From Symsagittifera roscoffensis (Eukaryota; Xenacoelomorpha; Acoela; Convolutidae), in the NCBI RefSeq assembly GCF_963678635.1, contig NW_026971410.1:1-64000 (forward strand): DNA of 64,000 nt, read 5' to 3'. The translations under genes and the position numbers were made by a program. The notes under the pieces are model-generated. The model did not search any database, was not told the origin of the DNA, and saw nothing but the letters and a program-made list of their open reading frames with translations. Positions 31,460 through 43,306 of the stretch are shown here, piece after piece; position 1 is the first letter of the stretch, and every line of letters starts with the position of its first letter.

Positions 31460-34400
31460 ATCATTCGATCCTTGCTTGGCACAGTCAATGGCATGTCCTG
31501 ATATAGTTCCAGGAGTGCCCTAAGGAAGTTCCTTTCACAATCAACTCCCTTTTGCCGAATGATCTTTATGCATTCTCCCAAAACAGGAGTGGGGATACGA
31601 TCCACCACGAACCTGACAAAGCAAAGGGCATCCTTGCGCTTAGCCCATGCTATCGCAGAATCGTCTTTCGAAATCAACGCTCGCAGAGCTTCCATCAACT
31701 CCAGTTCCTGTTCCCGTGATTTCGAATCATTACTGGCTTCATACTCCGCTCTCTTGATGCCCATCAAGCACCAAGCCAACCGTACTTGCAGATCAGTTCT
31801 CACGCAAGGATGAGCCAGGTATGCCGCCACTGTAGCAGGTGCATGCATCGCCTCGTCGAAGTATCTCTGGAGGGCCGCCCTCCAGGAGATTTCTAGCAAT
31901 TTTTCCAATCCGACTTCGTTCGCTTCAGAGGACATTACCGTGCCGTATTCTTTTCGATTTAAGTTCGAATTTTCCATGAGCTCTTTCAGATGTTCCTGCG
32001 TGGCTCGCTTCTCGCTCCAAGCCGTCAGGTGCCCTCTCGCGGAGTTTCTCGCTTTCAACATTTCCACATAACCTCCTGCTGGATCTCCCATGTGGACTGA
32101 TTCTGGCACAGTAACTCGACTGTACTCGACCACGTCGAGTTGTCCTTCCAGCTTCAACTTGGCTATGTTGGTCCGCGAGGGCCTATAATCTTCAAGTCCT
32201 CCAGATCCACATTGACTGATGATCTCCATCTCTAATTTAGTGTCTGCCAGGGTTCGTGCTGTTTTCTTTGATCTTACGGCAGTCGTGGTCAGACCAGCCA
32301 AGAGCATAGGGGGTATCAGATTCTCTTTTTCTCCCCCTGTCAGCGTTGCACTATCTCCTTGCCCGCTCTCGCCTGAACGACCTGCGCTCGTTAAAGAGGT
32401 CACCACTGCGTTGGCTCTCGACTTCACCACTCTCGGGTTCATGGCTCGACTTCCTGTCTTCCCTTTTAGTCGCTTCAGCCCCTTCCTGGCTCGTCTAACA
32501 GGTAATTTCTTTGCAACCTGCTGATCATCGGCACTGTCTTTTGTTACTGACTCGGTCAGAGCATCCGACTCCATGGAGTTCACTATTTTCTCCAGGACCT
32601 CACGCATGATGGGTTGGTTCAACCCCACCTTCATTATGGACTGCGTCCCATATCGCCTTATCACGTCCCATGATCTTTCCATGAAATTCACTCGGCTCCA
32701 GGTTGTCCATGTCTTGCCTTCTAGCTCACTCTGATATCTCTCCCATTCCTCTTCCAGCAACGTGCTCAGGAAGGATACCCTCATTGGTTCTTCGATTTTT
32801 CTCCTCCTTGGTGACTCATGGAGCAATCTCTGCGGATCCCTGCTTTGGCACTCTCTCGCCTGGCTTATTGGGTCTATCGGGGATAAGTCGGCTGACGCCT
32901 CCTTTGTAGGGGACATGAAAGACGATGGCGTCATTAGCAATAGACTCCCATCGACTTCCCCATCGTCGTCTTCACTAAACCGGTATTCTAGCAAGTCTCT
33001 CTCTAACGCTCCCAGATCCGTCTCACCCGGTTTTCCCGTCTTTCCCTCGGTATCGTTGTCGTCATGATCCATCAAGTCATCATCACCTGCATCAGGCTTC
33101 GGCCTGGGTCCTGAAGGTCCTTGTCGTGAGTCAGTGCCCGAGTCCGGCCGAGCCGGGACGGTCATGTCTCCTGCATGATAAAACAACTCATCATTCACCA
33201 GGAATTCTACAGATTCCTCGCCATGTGGTGCTAGGTCCTCTATCGTTATATATGAGCCCCCTCTGCTCTCCTCTGCCACTTCCATCATCACTACCTTCAC
33301 TTCTCCTGACCACTTCAGTTGTGATAAGTCATCCGTGGGAGAATACACTTCGTTCCACATTTCGGCCGAGACCTCTGGTCTCCTGGAAGGTAGTGCCTTG
33401 ATCTTCTTCCTACTCCAAGCATCAGGAAATGAGAAGTCGAATGTGTGCGCGGCTGCCACATTCCAGCCGATGAAGCGCGGCTCCATCCCTTCACTCCACT
33501 TCAACATTCTCTTTTCTGCATCACGAGCTGCTCCGATGCGAGGGGCAATGATGGGAGATGTGACTCCCAACAACATCCTCCTTATCGGTGGATATCGAGG
33601 GCATTGGTCCGGCAGCGGCCTGGACCCAGATAGCCACGCTTGCTGGTTCTCTTTGGCGTGTGCATAGGCCTCTGGTAAGAGTGGCACTCCCATAGCCGCT
33701 CCCGTATCCTTTACTACTGGTCTTAAGTTCCAAAGCTTCGGGTTGAACTGGATATGAGAAAGTTCCTCACGGCCCATTCGGCATTTGAAGTGGTTGTTGA
33801 AATCCATCAACATCCAACCTGGCTCCGCTATTCTTCCGAACAGCCTATCGTCACTGGCCAGCCCTCTCAACTCACTCTGTTCTACCCAGTTCAGCACGGA
33901 ACAGTCCACGACTGAGACCAGGTTGACGTACAACACCGAATTCCTGTACGCCTTAACTTGTACATCCGGGAACGCAAAAGACATCACCGGTCCATACACC
34001 ACTGTGACGAATTCCCTCAGTCCGTGGACCAGAGCCAACGGATCAACCCGCATCATGACAGCTAAGTCCGTCAGTAAGGGCATGCCACAATACTGCTTAC
34101 TCTCGCCCGCATTCGTCGCCACCTTGTCTTCTCCCGTGACGCTTCTGTTCTGTTGTAAGAGGTATTGAAGCAGGAGAGTCCTCCAGTCTTTCATCTTCTT
34201 GAGCGAGGCGGTTTCCAACTGTGCATTGAACTCACGAATCGGTCCCTGCAGTTGTTCAGGGTAACGTAACAGAACAAGCAAATCACCCAGTCGACCGTAG
34301 GTCATAGCAATCAGAGTCAGGAGTCCATCCAATCTCAAATCGGCTAACGCTTGGGTGAAGAGATTCGCCGGCCCCTTCACGAAATTTTCGTGACCAAATG

Positions 34401-34578
34401 TCACGTACAAGGCTAATACCAGGCCAGTCGATAACTTCCTGATGTCTCTGACAAAACTCGCAATCAAGTTCCGGGATGCCCTAGGATAGCACGTCGATAG
34501 GAAGGATGGCGTCCATCCCACTCCCATTCCTCCCAAGATAGCATCCGATCGTTCGTACTGTGCCCTCGTGGCTAGCAC
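31429..34578 (-). pseudogene. ORF2 middle part, copy 2
   Basis: 1,049 residues. It begins in the region DAILGGMGVGWTPSFLSTCY, has RLDGLLTLIAMTYGRLGDLL, a long stretch DLAVMMRVDPLALVHGLREF and PVMSFAFPDVQVKAYR, then an acidic linker (about residues 470-560), ESPRRRKIEEP, and basic stretches near 690-720 (RRARKGLKRLKGKT). The order is the same in copy 3. No known catalytic motif is seen. Overlaps the flanking frames by a few bases at frameshifts. Confidence 0.75.
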
Positions 34579-36035
34579 GTCAGCTTGGAACTTCCCAGTG
34601 ACATCGTGTTTACGTCCTGCATTAGTTTCAACATCATGCCCCCAGTTAACTCCCGGGCATCAAACAGGTTTTTCAGGTACACGTGTATCTCCTTTATCAC
34701 TGCCGGCGAGTGCTCGAACGCGTCCTCACCCAAGGTGCACAGCCTTGGTGACAAGTACAACCATATGTTGTTGTGCGGCTTCGTGCGCAAAGCCATTGCC
34801 ATGAGATCTTCTTCGGCTGCTGTCATGTTCTTCCTGACTGTCATGCCCTGCTCATTCTCGGCCTGATCCATCTGTCTGAACCAGAGATCATCAGCCACCT
34901 GTTGTACTAACAGATGATCGTCATCCAACCCTGGTCTTAGTTTCAGCAATCTGGCAAAGTTGGACAGCTCCAACCACAGAACTTCATCTAGCACCAACCG
35001 AGTTGTGCTACAATCTCTGAGCCCCTGTATGGCATTCGAAATGTCAGCCCAAACGGCGAGAAGCTCAGATCGGGACGGGTAGTAATTGTCCGGGTCCACT
35101 ACTCTGTTTGGGGCAGGAATTATCACATTGAACCTCCCCTCTGCTATTGTTGTGACCATTGTATATACAAATTGAAGGGGTTCTGGTAATGCAGCGTACC
35201 CTGGTGACAATACAAAGATCACCTTCACCACATTCATGGTGAAGCGTTGTCTTGCTGCTGCCTCTACCTCAGCCATCGCCGAGAGCAGCGTCATTATCGC
35301 CTCCCCTATGACCTCGTTACTCGGGATCGACCCATCCGTCAGACGTGACAATAAGCCCCTGCTTTGCAGATGATCATTTGAGCCTGCAACCACTATTACC
35401 TGCGGCTCCATACTGACCACCCTTCGCACACTTATCATCATGCCGATTGCTTGTCCCCAGTCCAATTTAGGTGCCGTCAAGAAGATCACGTCGGGCCAAA
35501 AGAGAGAACGGGGAGTATAGAGATAATCGGAACTGGCCACGATCAGATACTTCGCAGCTTTCATCTCTAAGGGATCGTAAGCAGCGAACAGGCCATCGCC
35601 TATTGGGGCCTTCAGCTTCCCATATCTCTGTTCATCTCCCTCTACCGTAGTCGTTCGGGGGTAGTCCCTTGAATATTCGCCAGGCGTCTGACCGGGTGGT
35701 TTAGCGAACTGCCTGTACATCTTATGATGCTTGTTATTGGGCTTATTTTCTGCCTGAAACTTGCCCCTTCGAGCAGGTGGCGTCAATTCCCGGGCTCTCT
35801 GTCGAACGTCCGTAAGGGACCGCGTGTTCAAGGGTCCAAAGGTATTGTCCTGAGGCAACCCGTTCAAGTCTGCATGTCGGAGCGTAGTCGCAGAGCTGAA
35901 CTGCTCCTGCTCTGCTAGCAGCCAATCCACGCCTGGTATCCGATACAATCGCGACACTGTGGGACTTTCTCCGCCAATCATTCTCATCGCGTCCTCCCGA
36001 CACGTCAGGGTATTCATGTTCAGCTTCGTGGACAT
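34572..36035 (-). pseudogene. ORF2 second SGNH-like region, copy 2
   Basis: 487 residues. It begins MSTKLNMNTLTCREDAMRMI and contains DLNGLPQDNTFGPLN. The core is KYLIVASSDYLYTPRSLFWP (block I-like with Ser), VIVVAGSNDHLQSRGLLSRL (block III-like G-x-N-D) and later PGLDDDHLLVQ (D-x-x-H). These three are kept in copy 3 at matching positions. Overall it resembles a diverged SGNH fold, but block I lacks GDS. Confidence 0.65.
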
Positions 36036-36399
36036 GTCCGTCTTATACTGTCCCCAATGACTAGGGTCTGATCAATTCCAAAGCAGCAGGCTGCCTGGTT
36101 CAACTCCTTCCGCAGGCACGGCGCTCGTAGACGATCCTGCTGCTGGAGCAGGGTTTGCCGTGGCTGGCGGATCATTCATCCTAGACACGGTCTGGGAGTT
36201 ATTTCTATTCTGAACCACTGATCTGCCGAGTCGGCTTTCAAGCGGTTGTGTTTGAGCTCGGAGCGGTGGGTGCGGCTACAACCGTCTCCATTGCCAAGGG
36301 CCCTAGGCGGTTGACGAGGGATTCGGGCACGCTTGCCCTTATTCTGCTTCCTCCGGTCGTTGAACTGGTCCGAGCCAGAGAACTGGTCGCCCTCGACTC

Positions 36400-36948
36400 C
36401 TACTCCATTTCTCTCAATTGCGTCTGAAATATATCATTCATCCAGTGTCTCCCTCGTTGGGTGTTGAAATGTATCCCATCTTTGGTAAGCGCAACATGAT
36501 CAATCATGCGCAGCGTGTTTTCGATATCCAGAAGTCGCAACTCGCCAGGGTTGTTTCTCACCAGATTACGGATCATTTCATTCCACCGTGTCACGTTGCC
36601 GTTCATGAAATCTGCCACTGTGGTGCCCATCAGCGGGTTTTGTGGTATCGTGCACAGCACCACAAACCTGGGCCTGTACTTCTCCTTCAGTTCATTCAGG
36701 AGGCATACCAGCAGAGGCTCCCACTTGCACTCGGGGGTCACTGGGGCTCTCGAGACGTCATTAGTTCCTAGCATTATCACCAGCGTATCCAGGTGATCCT
36801 CGCTTTGGAATTCCATCATCTTGATGACCTGAGCCACTGAAGCCCCTCCAAAGGACAAGGTGGTTGTCTGACCATAGACGAAGATCTCATTCAGATCCCT
36901 CACCAAACTGTCTCCTATGATCAGGTGGCGACTCCCTGGGGGAATCAC
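36400..36948 (-). pseudogene. ORF2 SGNH-hydrolase domain, copy 2
   Basis: 182 residues with all SGNH blocks: LIIGDSLVRDLN (Ser, block I), LSFGGASVAQV (Gly, block II), IMLGTNDVSRA (Asn, block III) and ALTKDGIHFNTQ (Asp-x-x-His, block V). SGNH/GDSL hydrolases are esterases or acyl hydrolases; in CR1-type LINEs a related esterase domain sits in ORF1. The catalytic set is complete here although the gene around it is broken. Confidence 0.8.
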
Positions 36949-37104
36949 CTGGTCGCTCGTAGCGGGTTCCAGCTCATGTCATTCAGGCAAGCTCGAGGAT
37001 GCTCTGCAGCTACTTGCGTGAACTGGTGCCGTGTCATCAGGTTCTTCCTGATATCTACCACGCGGACTTTTGATAGGTTCTGCCATGCGCATTCCCCGAG
37101 GGCA

Positions 37105-37860
37105 CTATTGTGTGGGGCGCTCGCTCCGAGCTATTTGATGACTGATCACGACGCTGGGAAGGAACGATCCTACCCAATGTCCGTCCAGTGGTTCGGTTGA
37201 TCTCCTCCATTGTCGCTCTGGCCACTTGGTTGAACGATTCTTGGAACTGAGGGGCGAGGTAAGTGTTAGAAGGGTCTGGTATCGTGAATATTGACTAGAA
37301 GCAGACAGTCGTGTCTGCTGAGGAGCCTCGGGCTCTCTCGATGCACGCAAATCCAGAACCTCGGTCCCTCTCGATACACACAGCTCCTGAGCTGTTGTCC
37401 CGGCCTGTGTGTCGTTGGATCCCTCCGAGGATCTCATGCTCGCCAGAACTTCCGGTGACACTTGGCTCACCTTCGCCATATACAGCTCCTTCAGGTGCTT
37501 TATTTCATCCTCCTTATAAGCCACCTGTAGATCTTCGTATTTCTTCTTCCATTCGTCTCTTTCTCGAGCTATTGCCCTATACTCCTGGAGTTTGGCACAC
37601 AGCTCGCTCTGATCTTTCTCCTTCTTTTCCAGCGTCTCGATCGTCTCCGACGTCTGGATCTCTATCTCATTCACCCTCACTTTCTTCAAAGGAGGAGCAG
37701 CTGTAGGAGAGTCGACCGAAAGTGACGGGCCTGGCCCATCACGTTGTCTCTTCGCTCCGATGAGTGGCTGCGCCGGTTGGACTGGTAAGGGCATCTCACC
37801 TAGCCGGTGGTCCCTCTGCTCACCTAGTCCTGGCTCACGAGCCAGGTCGTGGCCAGACAT
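37105..37860 (-). pseudogene. ORF2 N-terminal coiled coil, copy 2
   Basis: 251 residues. It opens with MSGHDLAREPGLGEQRDHRLGE, matching GSDLANEPGLGSSRTYQPGE in copy 3 (residues 92-111). Residues of about 75-140 form a charged heptad region (EIEIQTSETIETLEKKEKDQ, WKKKYEDLQVAYKEDEIKHL). The rest is Pro/Ser-rich. This may serve in oligomerisation, as in LINE ORF1 coiled coils; that is inference. Confidence 0.7.
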
Positions 37861-38125
37861 TTCTCCACGCCTCTATCTCATCAATCGGTTTCGGCCTCTC
37901 TCGGCGGTCCCGGACTCACCGAAGGCCAACATCAACACGACTTCCGTAGGGCGATTCCCTCGACCCTCTCGTCCTAGTGCATTAAGGAGCGCGACCACAA
38001 ACATCGCCAACCCCGGGTCTTCTCGTGTGAAATCACAATCGATCAGCCGCTGATAGATCTCGTCTAGAGTCGCTCCTAGACTCGCTGAGAGAATATGACT
38101 CCATGAGTTCGTTCGTGTCACCCAT
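37861..38125 (-). pseudogene. ORF2 N-terminus, copy 2
   Basis: The ATG at 38125 (CATTTCTTATCG context) gives MGDTNELMESYSLSES before a frameshift. The frame 37873-38121 gives LDEIYQRLIDCDFTREDPGL and NRPTEVVLMLAFGESGTAE, matching DAIYRRLIERDFALEDPEV and DRPTEVLLMAAYGERG of copy 3. I take 38125 as the original start. Confidence 0.65.
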
Positions 38126-38646
38126 TTCTTATCGTTTTGATTCTTGTTGTCGTGTCGTGTAATTCCTTTCTGTCTCGTCTGATTCAGTGTTCAGTAAACA
38201 ATTTTCGATCAATCAAGATCTAAAAAACAAGTCGCGACTTAGAACCATCATTTTTGGATACAACATCATTCAATTCTTTAAAACTCTCCATTGAAATTCT
38301 CTTTTCAATTCTGATTTAAAAATTTAGCACTAAGGTGGATCGTCCACCTTTACCTTTGTCAGAGTAGCACGAATGTGCGCTGTCACCTTGATGACCTGGA
38401 GTACCCCAGGTCTATTATGACACAAAACATAAAACATATCACAACAATAACATAACATAAACACATAAACATCACACACCTATACTATCACATAAAAAAA
38501 TAATCCCTAATACTGTACCTAAAACCTAACCTAACCTAAAACTTGACTCCAATTCTTATCGAATAACTTAATAAAAACCACTTATCGCCGAGCGCAATTC
38601 TCAGCATATGCTCAGATAGTATTTTTTATGTAAGTAAACTTCTATG
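38126..38646 (-). other. Pol-ORF2 intergenic region, copy 2
   Basis: About 520 bp without a gene. It holds the conserved splice acceptor at 38219-38232 and a CA/TA-rich stretch (38420-38500, CATAACATAACATAA) similar to 61485-61530 in copy 3. A (CCTAA)3 run lies at 38525-38539. Likely the intron end or 5' leader of a spliced ORF2 mRNA. Confidence 0.6.
38207..38232 (-). promoter_or_regulatory. Conserved 3' splice-site candidate, copy 2
   Basis: Minus strand reads GACTTGTTTTTTAG then ATCTTGATTGATC, 95 nt before the ORF2 ATG. Copy 3 has TTTCTTTTCTAG then ATCCTGATTGATC at the same place (61242-61266). Pyrimidine tract, AG and 13 exon bases are conserved in otherwise diverged sequence. Confidence 0.6.
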
Positions 38647-39062
38647 TCAGTCTCTGAAAATATCACATGAAAGTGCGTACAACTCTCTCGGATGTAGCTT
38701 TCCCCTATTAGGATCGTATACTGGCAACGAGAGAGAGGTTACTCCTCTCTCAACCAAAAAATCCCTAAGTCGAGTCATGGCCAATACCAAGCTCTTTGGA
38801 TCTACGTGTTGCCTATCAGTGGCCTTGGTAACCAGGAAACACAAATATTTCCCTGGTATCTGTGATGCAACAGGGGGCAGCGCTATCATCCCTCCCACAC
38901 CAGGCCTCTGTTTCCACAAAAACTCGATCATTTTATACTCTCTTTTGAAGTCAGCCGCTAGTGCTGTTTTGAAGCTTACGTCCGCGGTTATCGCTATGGC
39001 GCACGTGCGTTCCGTGAGTATGAAATCGCTGTCCGTTATGACGATATTGTTCGAATAATGGT
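38647..39062 (-). pseudogene. Macro-like domain at pol C-terminus, copy 2
   Basis: In minus-strand frame the text runs NIVITDSDFILTERTCAIAI, then TADVSFKTALAADFKREYK, FLWKQRPGVGGMIALPPVAS, GKYLCFLVTKAT, LTRLRDFLVERGVTSLSLP, VYDPNRGKLHPRELYAL. The 94-residue frame 38647-38931 is part of it. A frameshift at about 39050 separates it from the preceding acidic region. It is about 75-80% identical to the copy 3 domain and ends at the same place. The pattern resembles TARG1/ALC1-type macro domains (see copy 3). Confidence 0.65.
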
Positions 39063-39869
39063 TCGGTAGATCAAAAACGATTCAAAGATTCGTCCAAAAG
39101 GTGGTTTTTTAGCATTCTCGCCCTTTGTCTCTATCTCCGGTTTCTCTTTGCCGATTTCAATTTTTTTATTATCAGATTTTCGGTGTGGGGGAGTCCTACC
39201 CCCACTCCCCGGACAAAAATATCCATCGACGTCCCCGTCGATCGCCCAAAAGTCTAGGAGATCAAGGTTGGATTGTGGAACACGTAGAGGACCATCTGGG
39301 GCGACCCAGTTGGACTCGGTATTGTCATGACTGATGTATTTGACGCCGTCTCTATCGACGTCCTGAATCGTCAGGATCGTCTCTTTCGGATCTGTCGGCA
39401 GATCATGGAGCCATTCGAGCACGCGCAAGTTTGTTAGTTCCTGCTCATGAGTCTGTTCCGCTTCTGGTTCGAACTCCACTTCCGGTTCTGATCGATCGTC
39501 GATCCACTCTTGATCCATATCGTTCACAAGGTCTATTTCTTCTAGCATCGCCACTTCGTCCAGTCCCACCAGCGAGTCTATGACATCACTTACTACTATC
39601 CTGTCTACAACGAAGTCCTCGCCGTACGGATTGTACTTCTTCTGGTTTTTTTCCTCTCTTGCTTTGGCGTGTTTCCATAGTGAGAGGAAAGTCAGGCTGT
39701 ATTCCTTTGTCAATTTCGGTTGTTCCGGGCAGTCCCAGTCTTCTTCGGCATAAGGTAGAGTTTCATCGTCCACCTCTACTCGCTCGGTCGACTCGAGATC
39801 CAGTGGTAGATCGCATCGTCCACCACCTCTCATCCCATCGTTCTTATCGCGAGTACCCCTTTCATTCAC
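39036..39869 (-). pseudogene. Acidic region after integrase, copy 2
   Basis: 277 residues collinear with residues 375-640 of the copy 3 pol frame: NERGTRDKNDG, DDETLPYAEEDW, KKYNPYGEDFVVDRI, NLRVLEWLHDLPTDPKET, TIQDVDRDGVKYI. Rich in D and E. It includes TGTCCGGGGAGT (39205-39216) in its coding strand. A frameshift at about 39868 separates it from the integrase frame. No domain is recognised. Confidence 0.7.
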
Positions 39870-42800
39870 TTCACAAGCAGGATCACACTATCAATATAGT
39901 CTCCCTCTTGCATGTCCGCTGGGATGCACCAATCCTCTGACGAGGCATTGTGTGGTTTGATATTCTCGTAATGAGCTGCTCTTCCAGTGCTCAATCGATA
40001 AAAACGACCTCCTTGGTGCACCTCTGTTATCTGAAATGGACCACGCCATTTCTTTAATAATTTCTTGGTTCCTTTTGGTGGAACCACTTCCTGGAGCACC
40101 CAGACGTAGTCGCCAACCGAGTAGGCTTTTGCATCAGCTGTCCTTTTATCAAACCTCCTTTTTTGTCTAATTTGCGCCTGTTGCGTATTCCTCCTGCATA
40201 AGTCATTGAGGTCCTGCTGTCTTCTAATAACCTCCCGCACATACGTTTGCGGTGCTGTCCTCTTCCCCTCATATTCAGGGTAGAAAAACGTCAACGGGAG
40301 CGCTTTTTCATGACCTGTTAACATCATGTGCGGACTTATTCCCGTGGTGGAATGCTCCGTGCTGTTGTAAGCACCCATCACTTGCGGCAAGTGCTTGTCC
40401 CAGTCATCCATGTAACGCGAGCAGTAGACTCTCAGCATGGATACCAGTGTGCGATTTTGCCTCTCGACTAGGCCATTCGTTTGCGGGTGATAAGTGGTCG
40501 AGTGGGCCTGCGCTACCTGTGACCTTTTCATCAACTCCTTCGTGAGATCGCCCACGAATGCTTTGCCATTGTCCGATTGGAACGTGATGGGGCAGCCATG
40601 CCTCGCTATCCACACATTTATCAAATGATCGCATGTTTCTTCCGCCGATGCTGTCATGCAGCGTGCTGCCTCCGCATACTTCGTAAAATGGTCGATCATT
40701 ACCAGCACCTGATTATAGCCCGTTGCCGTCATGCAGATTTTCTGATGATCAATTTGCACCACTTCGTTGAAACCTGACGACTCTATTGACTGTAGGGGGA
40801 ACCTTAGCTTCCTGGGATCCTTCGCCTGCTGACATGACAGGCATGCTGCGATCCACTTCTCACAAGCCTTCTTCAATCCCGGCCATTCGAATCGTTTCTG
40901 TATCCTGTTGTACACTTTGTCCACGCCTTGATGGCCCATCTGATCATGTGAGCGAAAGAGCAATTCGGTCTGGTACAACTGTGGTAACACTATTGAATTG
41001 TATTTATAGAGGATCTTGTCCTCCTCTTTCCGTTTGCAGGCTACGATTCCGTCCTTGTTCAGGTACAACAAGTCGTTTCGCTTCAGGTAGAATTGCTTCA
41101 GGATTTTGTAGCTGTCTTCTTCCAAATCTCCCTTGTCAGGTGCTCCATTCTCGATCCATCTCTTCAGACTGCTCGTCATTCTATCATTTCGTTGAGCCCT
41201 TAGGAGATCCGACAGCCTATACCTGGCTTTCAAATACGTCTTCACCACGTTCATTTGCCCACTCATTATCTCCGGAGCATGAGCATCGTCCATCAACTTG
41301 ACACACCATATCTTTTTCAAAGGCGTCGCTTCCTGCACAGATGGTTCCAGATTGGTACGAACGACCGTACCATGTGGCAGCAATCTGGTTGGGCGTTTCG
41401 AAACTGCTATCAGCTCGAGCTCGTCTGCGGCATTATCTACCACAGTGCCCTCTTCATCTGAGGTGTATCTGTCCCTGTTTGGATCCTGATGTGTTTCTCG
41501 GTCCAGCCCACGCTGCTTCCAGTCTACCAATAAGGAGTGGATTGCGATCTCTGATATATCGGAATTGGAAGTTGTTTCAGACGTGTTGTCCCAGGACTGG
41601 GGTCCCGAGTCAACACTTGAGTCGACTGATTCCCCAACATCATATTCCAAGTTGTTTGAGATGTTTCTCGACTCCCCGGACAAAACTCTGTCCATCGGTC
41701 GCTTTGAACCCGACTCCCCGGACAAAATTCTGCCCCTAGGTGGTCTAGTCAACCTCTCCCCGGACAAGTCGTCCTGCACGGGCTCAAAGGTGTCTGACTC
41801 CTCAGACGAGTCGTCCTTGACTGGCTCGAAGGTATCAGACTCCCCGGACATTGTCTCGTCCACGGACGCACAATCTGGGCTCGGCTCGTATTCCTCTTTT
41901 GCATCCGTGAAGTGCACTCTCCTCGTGAAGCTAGATTTCGACCTGATCCTGACTTCCTCAGTAGTTTGGTTCTGATTCAGTGTTCCATATTCAGTGAACG
42001 AAGTTCTGAACAAGACTTCCTTCGGCATCGAGCTCACCAGCTGGTTGACAATCGACCTGCAATCCCGTTCAACGCCTCGGCTGCGAATGGACACTGGCCT
42101 CTTCTCTGTTCTCTCGGTGACAGTCAACCGCTGCATGGTCTCCATCCATTCACGATCATGCCTATCCACTTCCCTGTCCAACAAGTCACGGAGTTTTCTC
42201 ATGACGTCCGGCGCCACGTTCACCGTCTTGTTCAATAGAGCCATGCTGTTTATACCCAGCCTGGTTAGTTCTTGCTGTACCAAGTTGGATCGGACTAGCA
42301 GATCCAACGGAACGGGCTCGCCTCTGGCTAAAAGCTTTATCTCCGCGGCCGTCTCCACTGGAAGGTCAGGGTGTCCGGGTATAGGATGTCCTGACTTGTC
42401 TAACCACCTAGTAAGTGGTAGCTTGTCGTAGGTTTCTTTGTCCAGAAAGGAAAACCCGTCTTTGATCTCTGATTGGTTAGCCTGTTTCTCCTCGAGGCGC
42501 TCATAAAATTCTGTCTTTTTACTGAGGCTATCTGCATTCTGGTGCTTGTCACGGGTACGGTGCTCTATGATCATGTGGTATCCATCCAGGCACACGATCC
42601 AACTACCAATATAGCTTTGGTCCATCGAATAGGTTTTCAGCCAGGCAAGGGCACGGTTATCCACACGTAACTTGAAGGGAGCACTCCCCAAGTAGGCCCT
42701 GTATTTTTCCACGAAAGTGATCACCGCAAACATCTCCGCTTTTGGTGCGCCGTACTTCATTTCAGTATCACTCAGGACTTTACTCCCGTAGGCTATCGGA

Positions 42801-43306
42801 CGAAGAACCCCTCTCCCGTTCCACTCCTGCTCCTGGTGAAGTATGCCCGATATCGCAACCACTGATGCATCCGTGTCCAGCACGAACATCCCCTTCTCTG
42901 TTGGCATGCCGAGGACCGGTGCCTCGCAAAGTTCACGCTTGATGTTTTCAAATGAAACTTGTGCCTCATCAGTCCAGGTGAACTTTTTGCCCTTGTTTCT
43001 CATCAACCTCTGCATGCGGTATATTTTGTCAGCATACCCCTTGATGAACTCTCGATAATAATTTGCGAATCCCAGAAAACTCATCAGCTGTGTGTCTGTT
43101 TTAGGTGCCTTCCAGGTCAGCACCGCTTCAACCGCTTCGGGATCTGATCTCACTCCATGTTTGTCAACCAGGCGGCCCAGATACTTTATGGAATCCCTGA
43201 GGATTTCACACTTAGAGGGTTTGCATTTCAGACCCGCCTGCTTCATGCAAGAAAACACCTCCTCCAACCTCTCTATGTGGTCTTCTAAGGTTGGTGTTGC
43301 AATCAC
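39866..43306 (-). pseudogene. pol: Pol: RT C-terminus, RNase H, linker, integrase, copy 2
   Basis: 1,146 residues. Opens just after the YVDD box (VIATPTLEDHIERLEEVF), then RT thumb and RNase H with LDTDAS, APKAEMF, VDNRALAW and NADSLSKK, the four catalytic acidic positions. Residues of about 280-650 form a long linker with repeated LSGES/DTFEPV motifs. The integrase follows: HHCC finger (SHDQMGHQG, CLSCQQAK), core with IDHQK, QSDNGK and ERQNR (D, D, E), and KKWRGPFQITEV (GPY/F motif). The frame runs out at 39866. It is the best-preserved integrase besides copy 3 but needs the preceding frame. Confidence 0.85.

Larger units (their letters stand above)
29299..38125 (-). pseudogene. Giant ORF2 (SGNH protein), copy 2, broken
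   Basis: Collinear with the 2,980-codon gene of copy 3. The start ATG at 38125 gives MGDTNELME, matching the copy 3 start region. Intact pieces are 37873-38121 (N-terminal, after a frameshift near 38090), 37105-37860 (coiled coil), 36400-36948 (SGNH domain), 34572-36035 (second SGNH-like), 31429-34578 (middle), 29861-31459 and 29299-29808. Breaks: frameshifts at about 34575 and 31445, a degenerate stretch 36036-36399, a TAG at 29861 and a second nonsense/frame change before 29808. Identity to copy 3 is only moderate (about half in the C-terminal part), far below that of integrase. Confidence 0.85.

Noticed and set aside
30003-34168. Plus-strand frames of 100-130 residues across ORF2 of copy 2
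   Set aside because: Antisense shadows; the minus frame is conserved in copy 3.
29299-38125. Several separate host genes (SGNH esterase, others)
   Set aside because: All pieces are collinear with the single ORF2 of copy 3 and lie inside the LTRs of copy 2.
38525-38539. (CCTAA)3, the arthropod-type telomere repeat unit
   Set aside because: Only three units inside a low-complexity intergenic part of a retroelement; not evidence of a telomere or of the host group.
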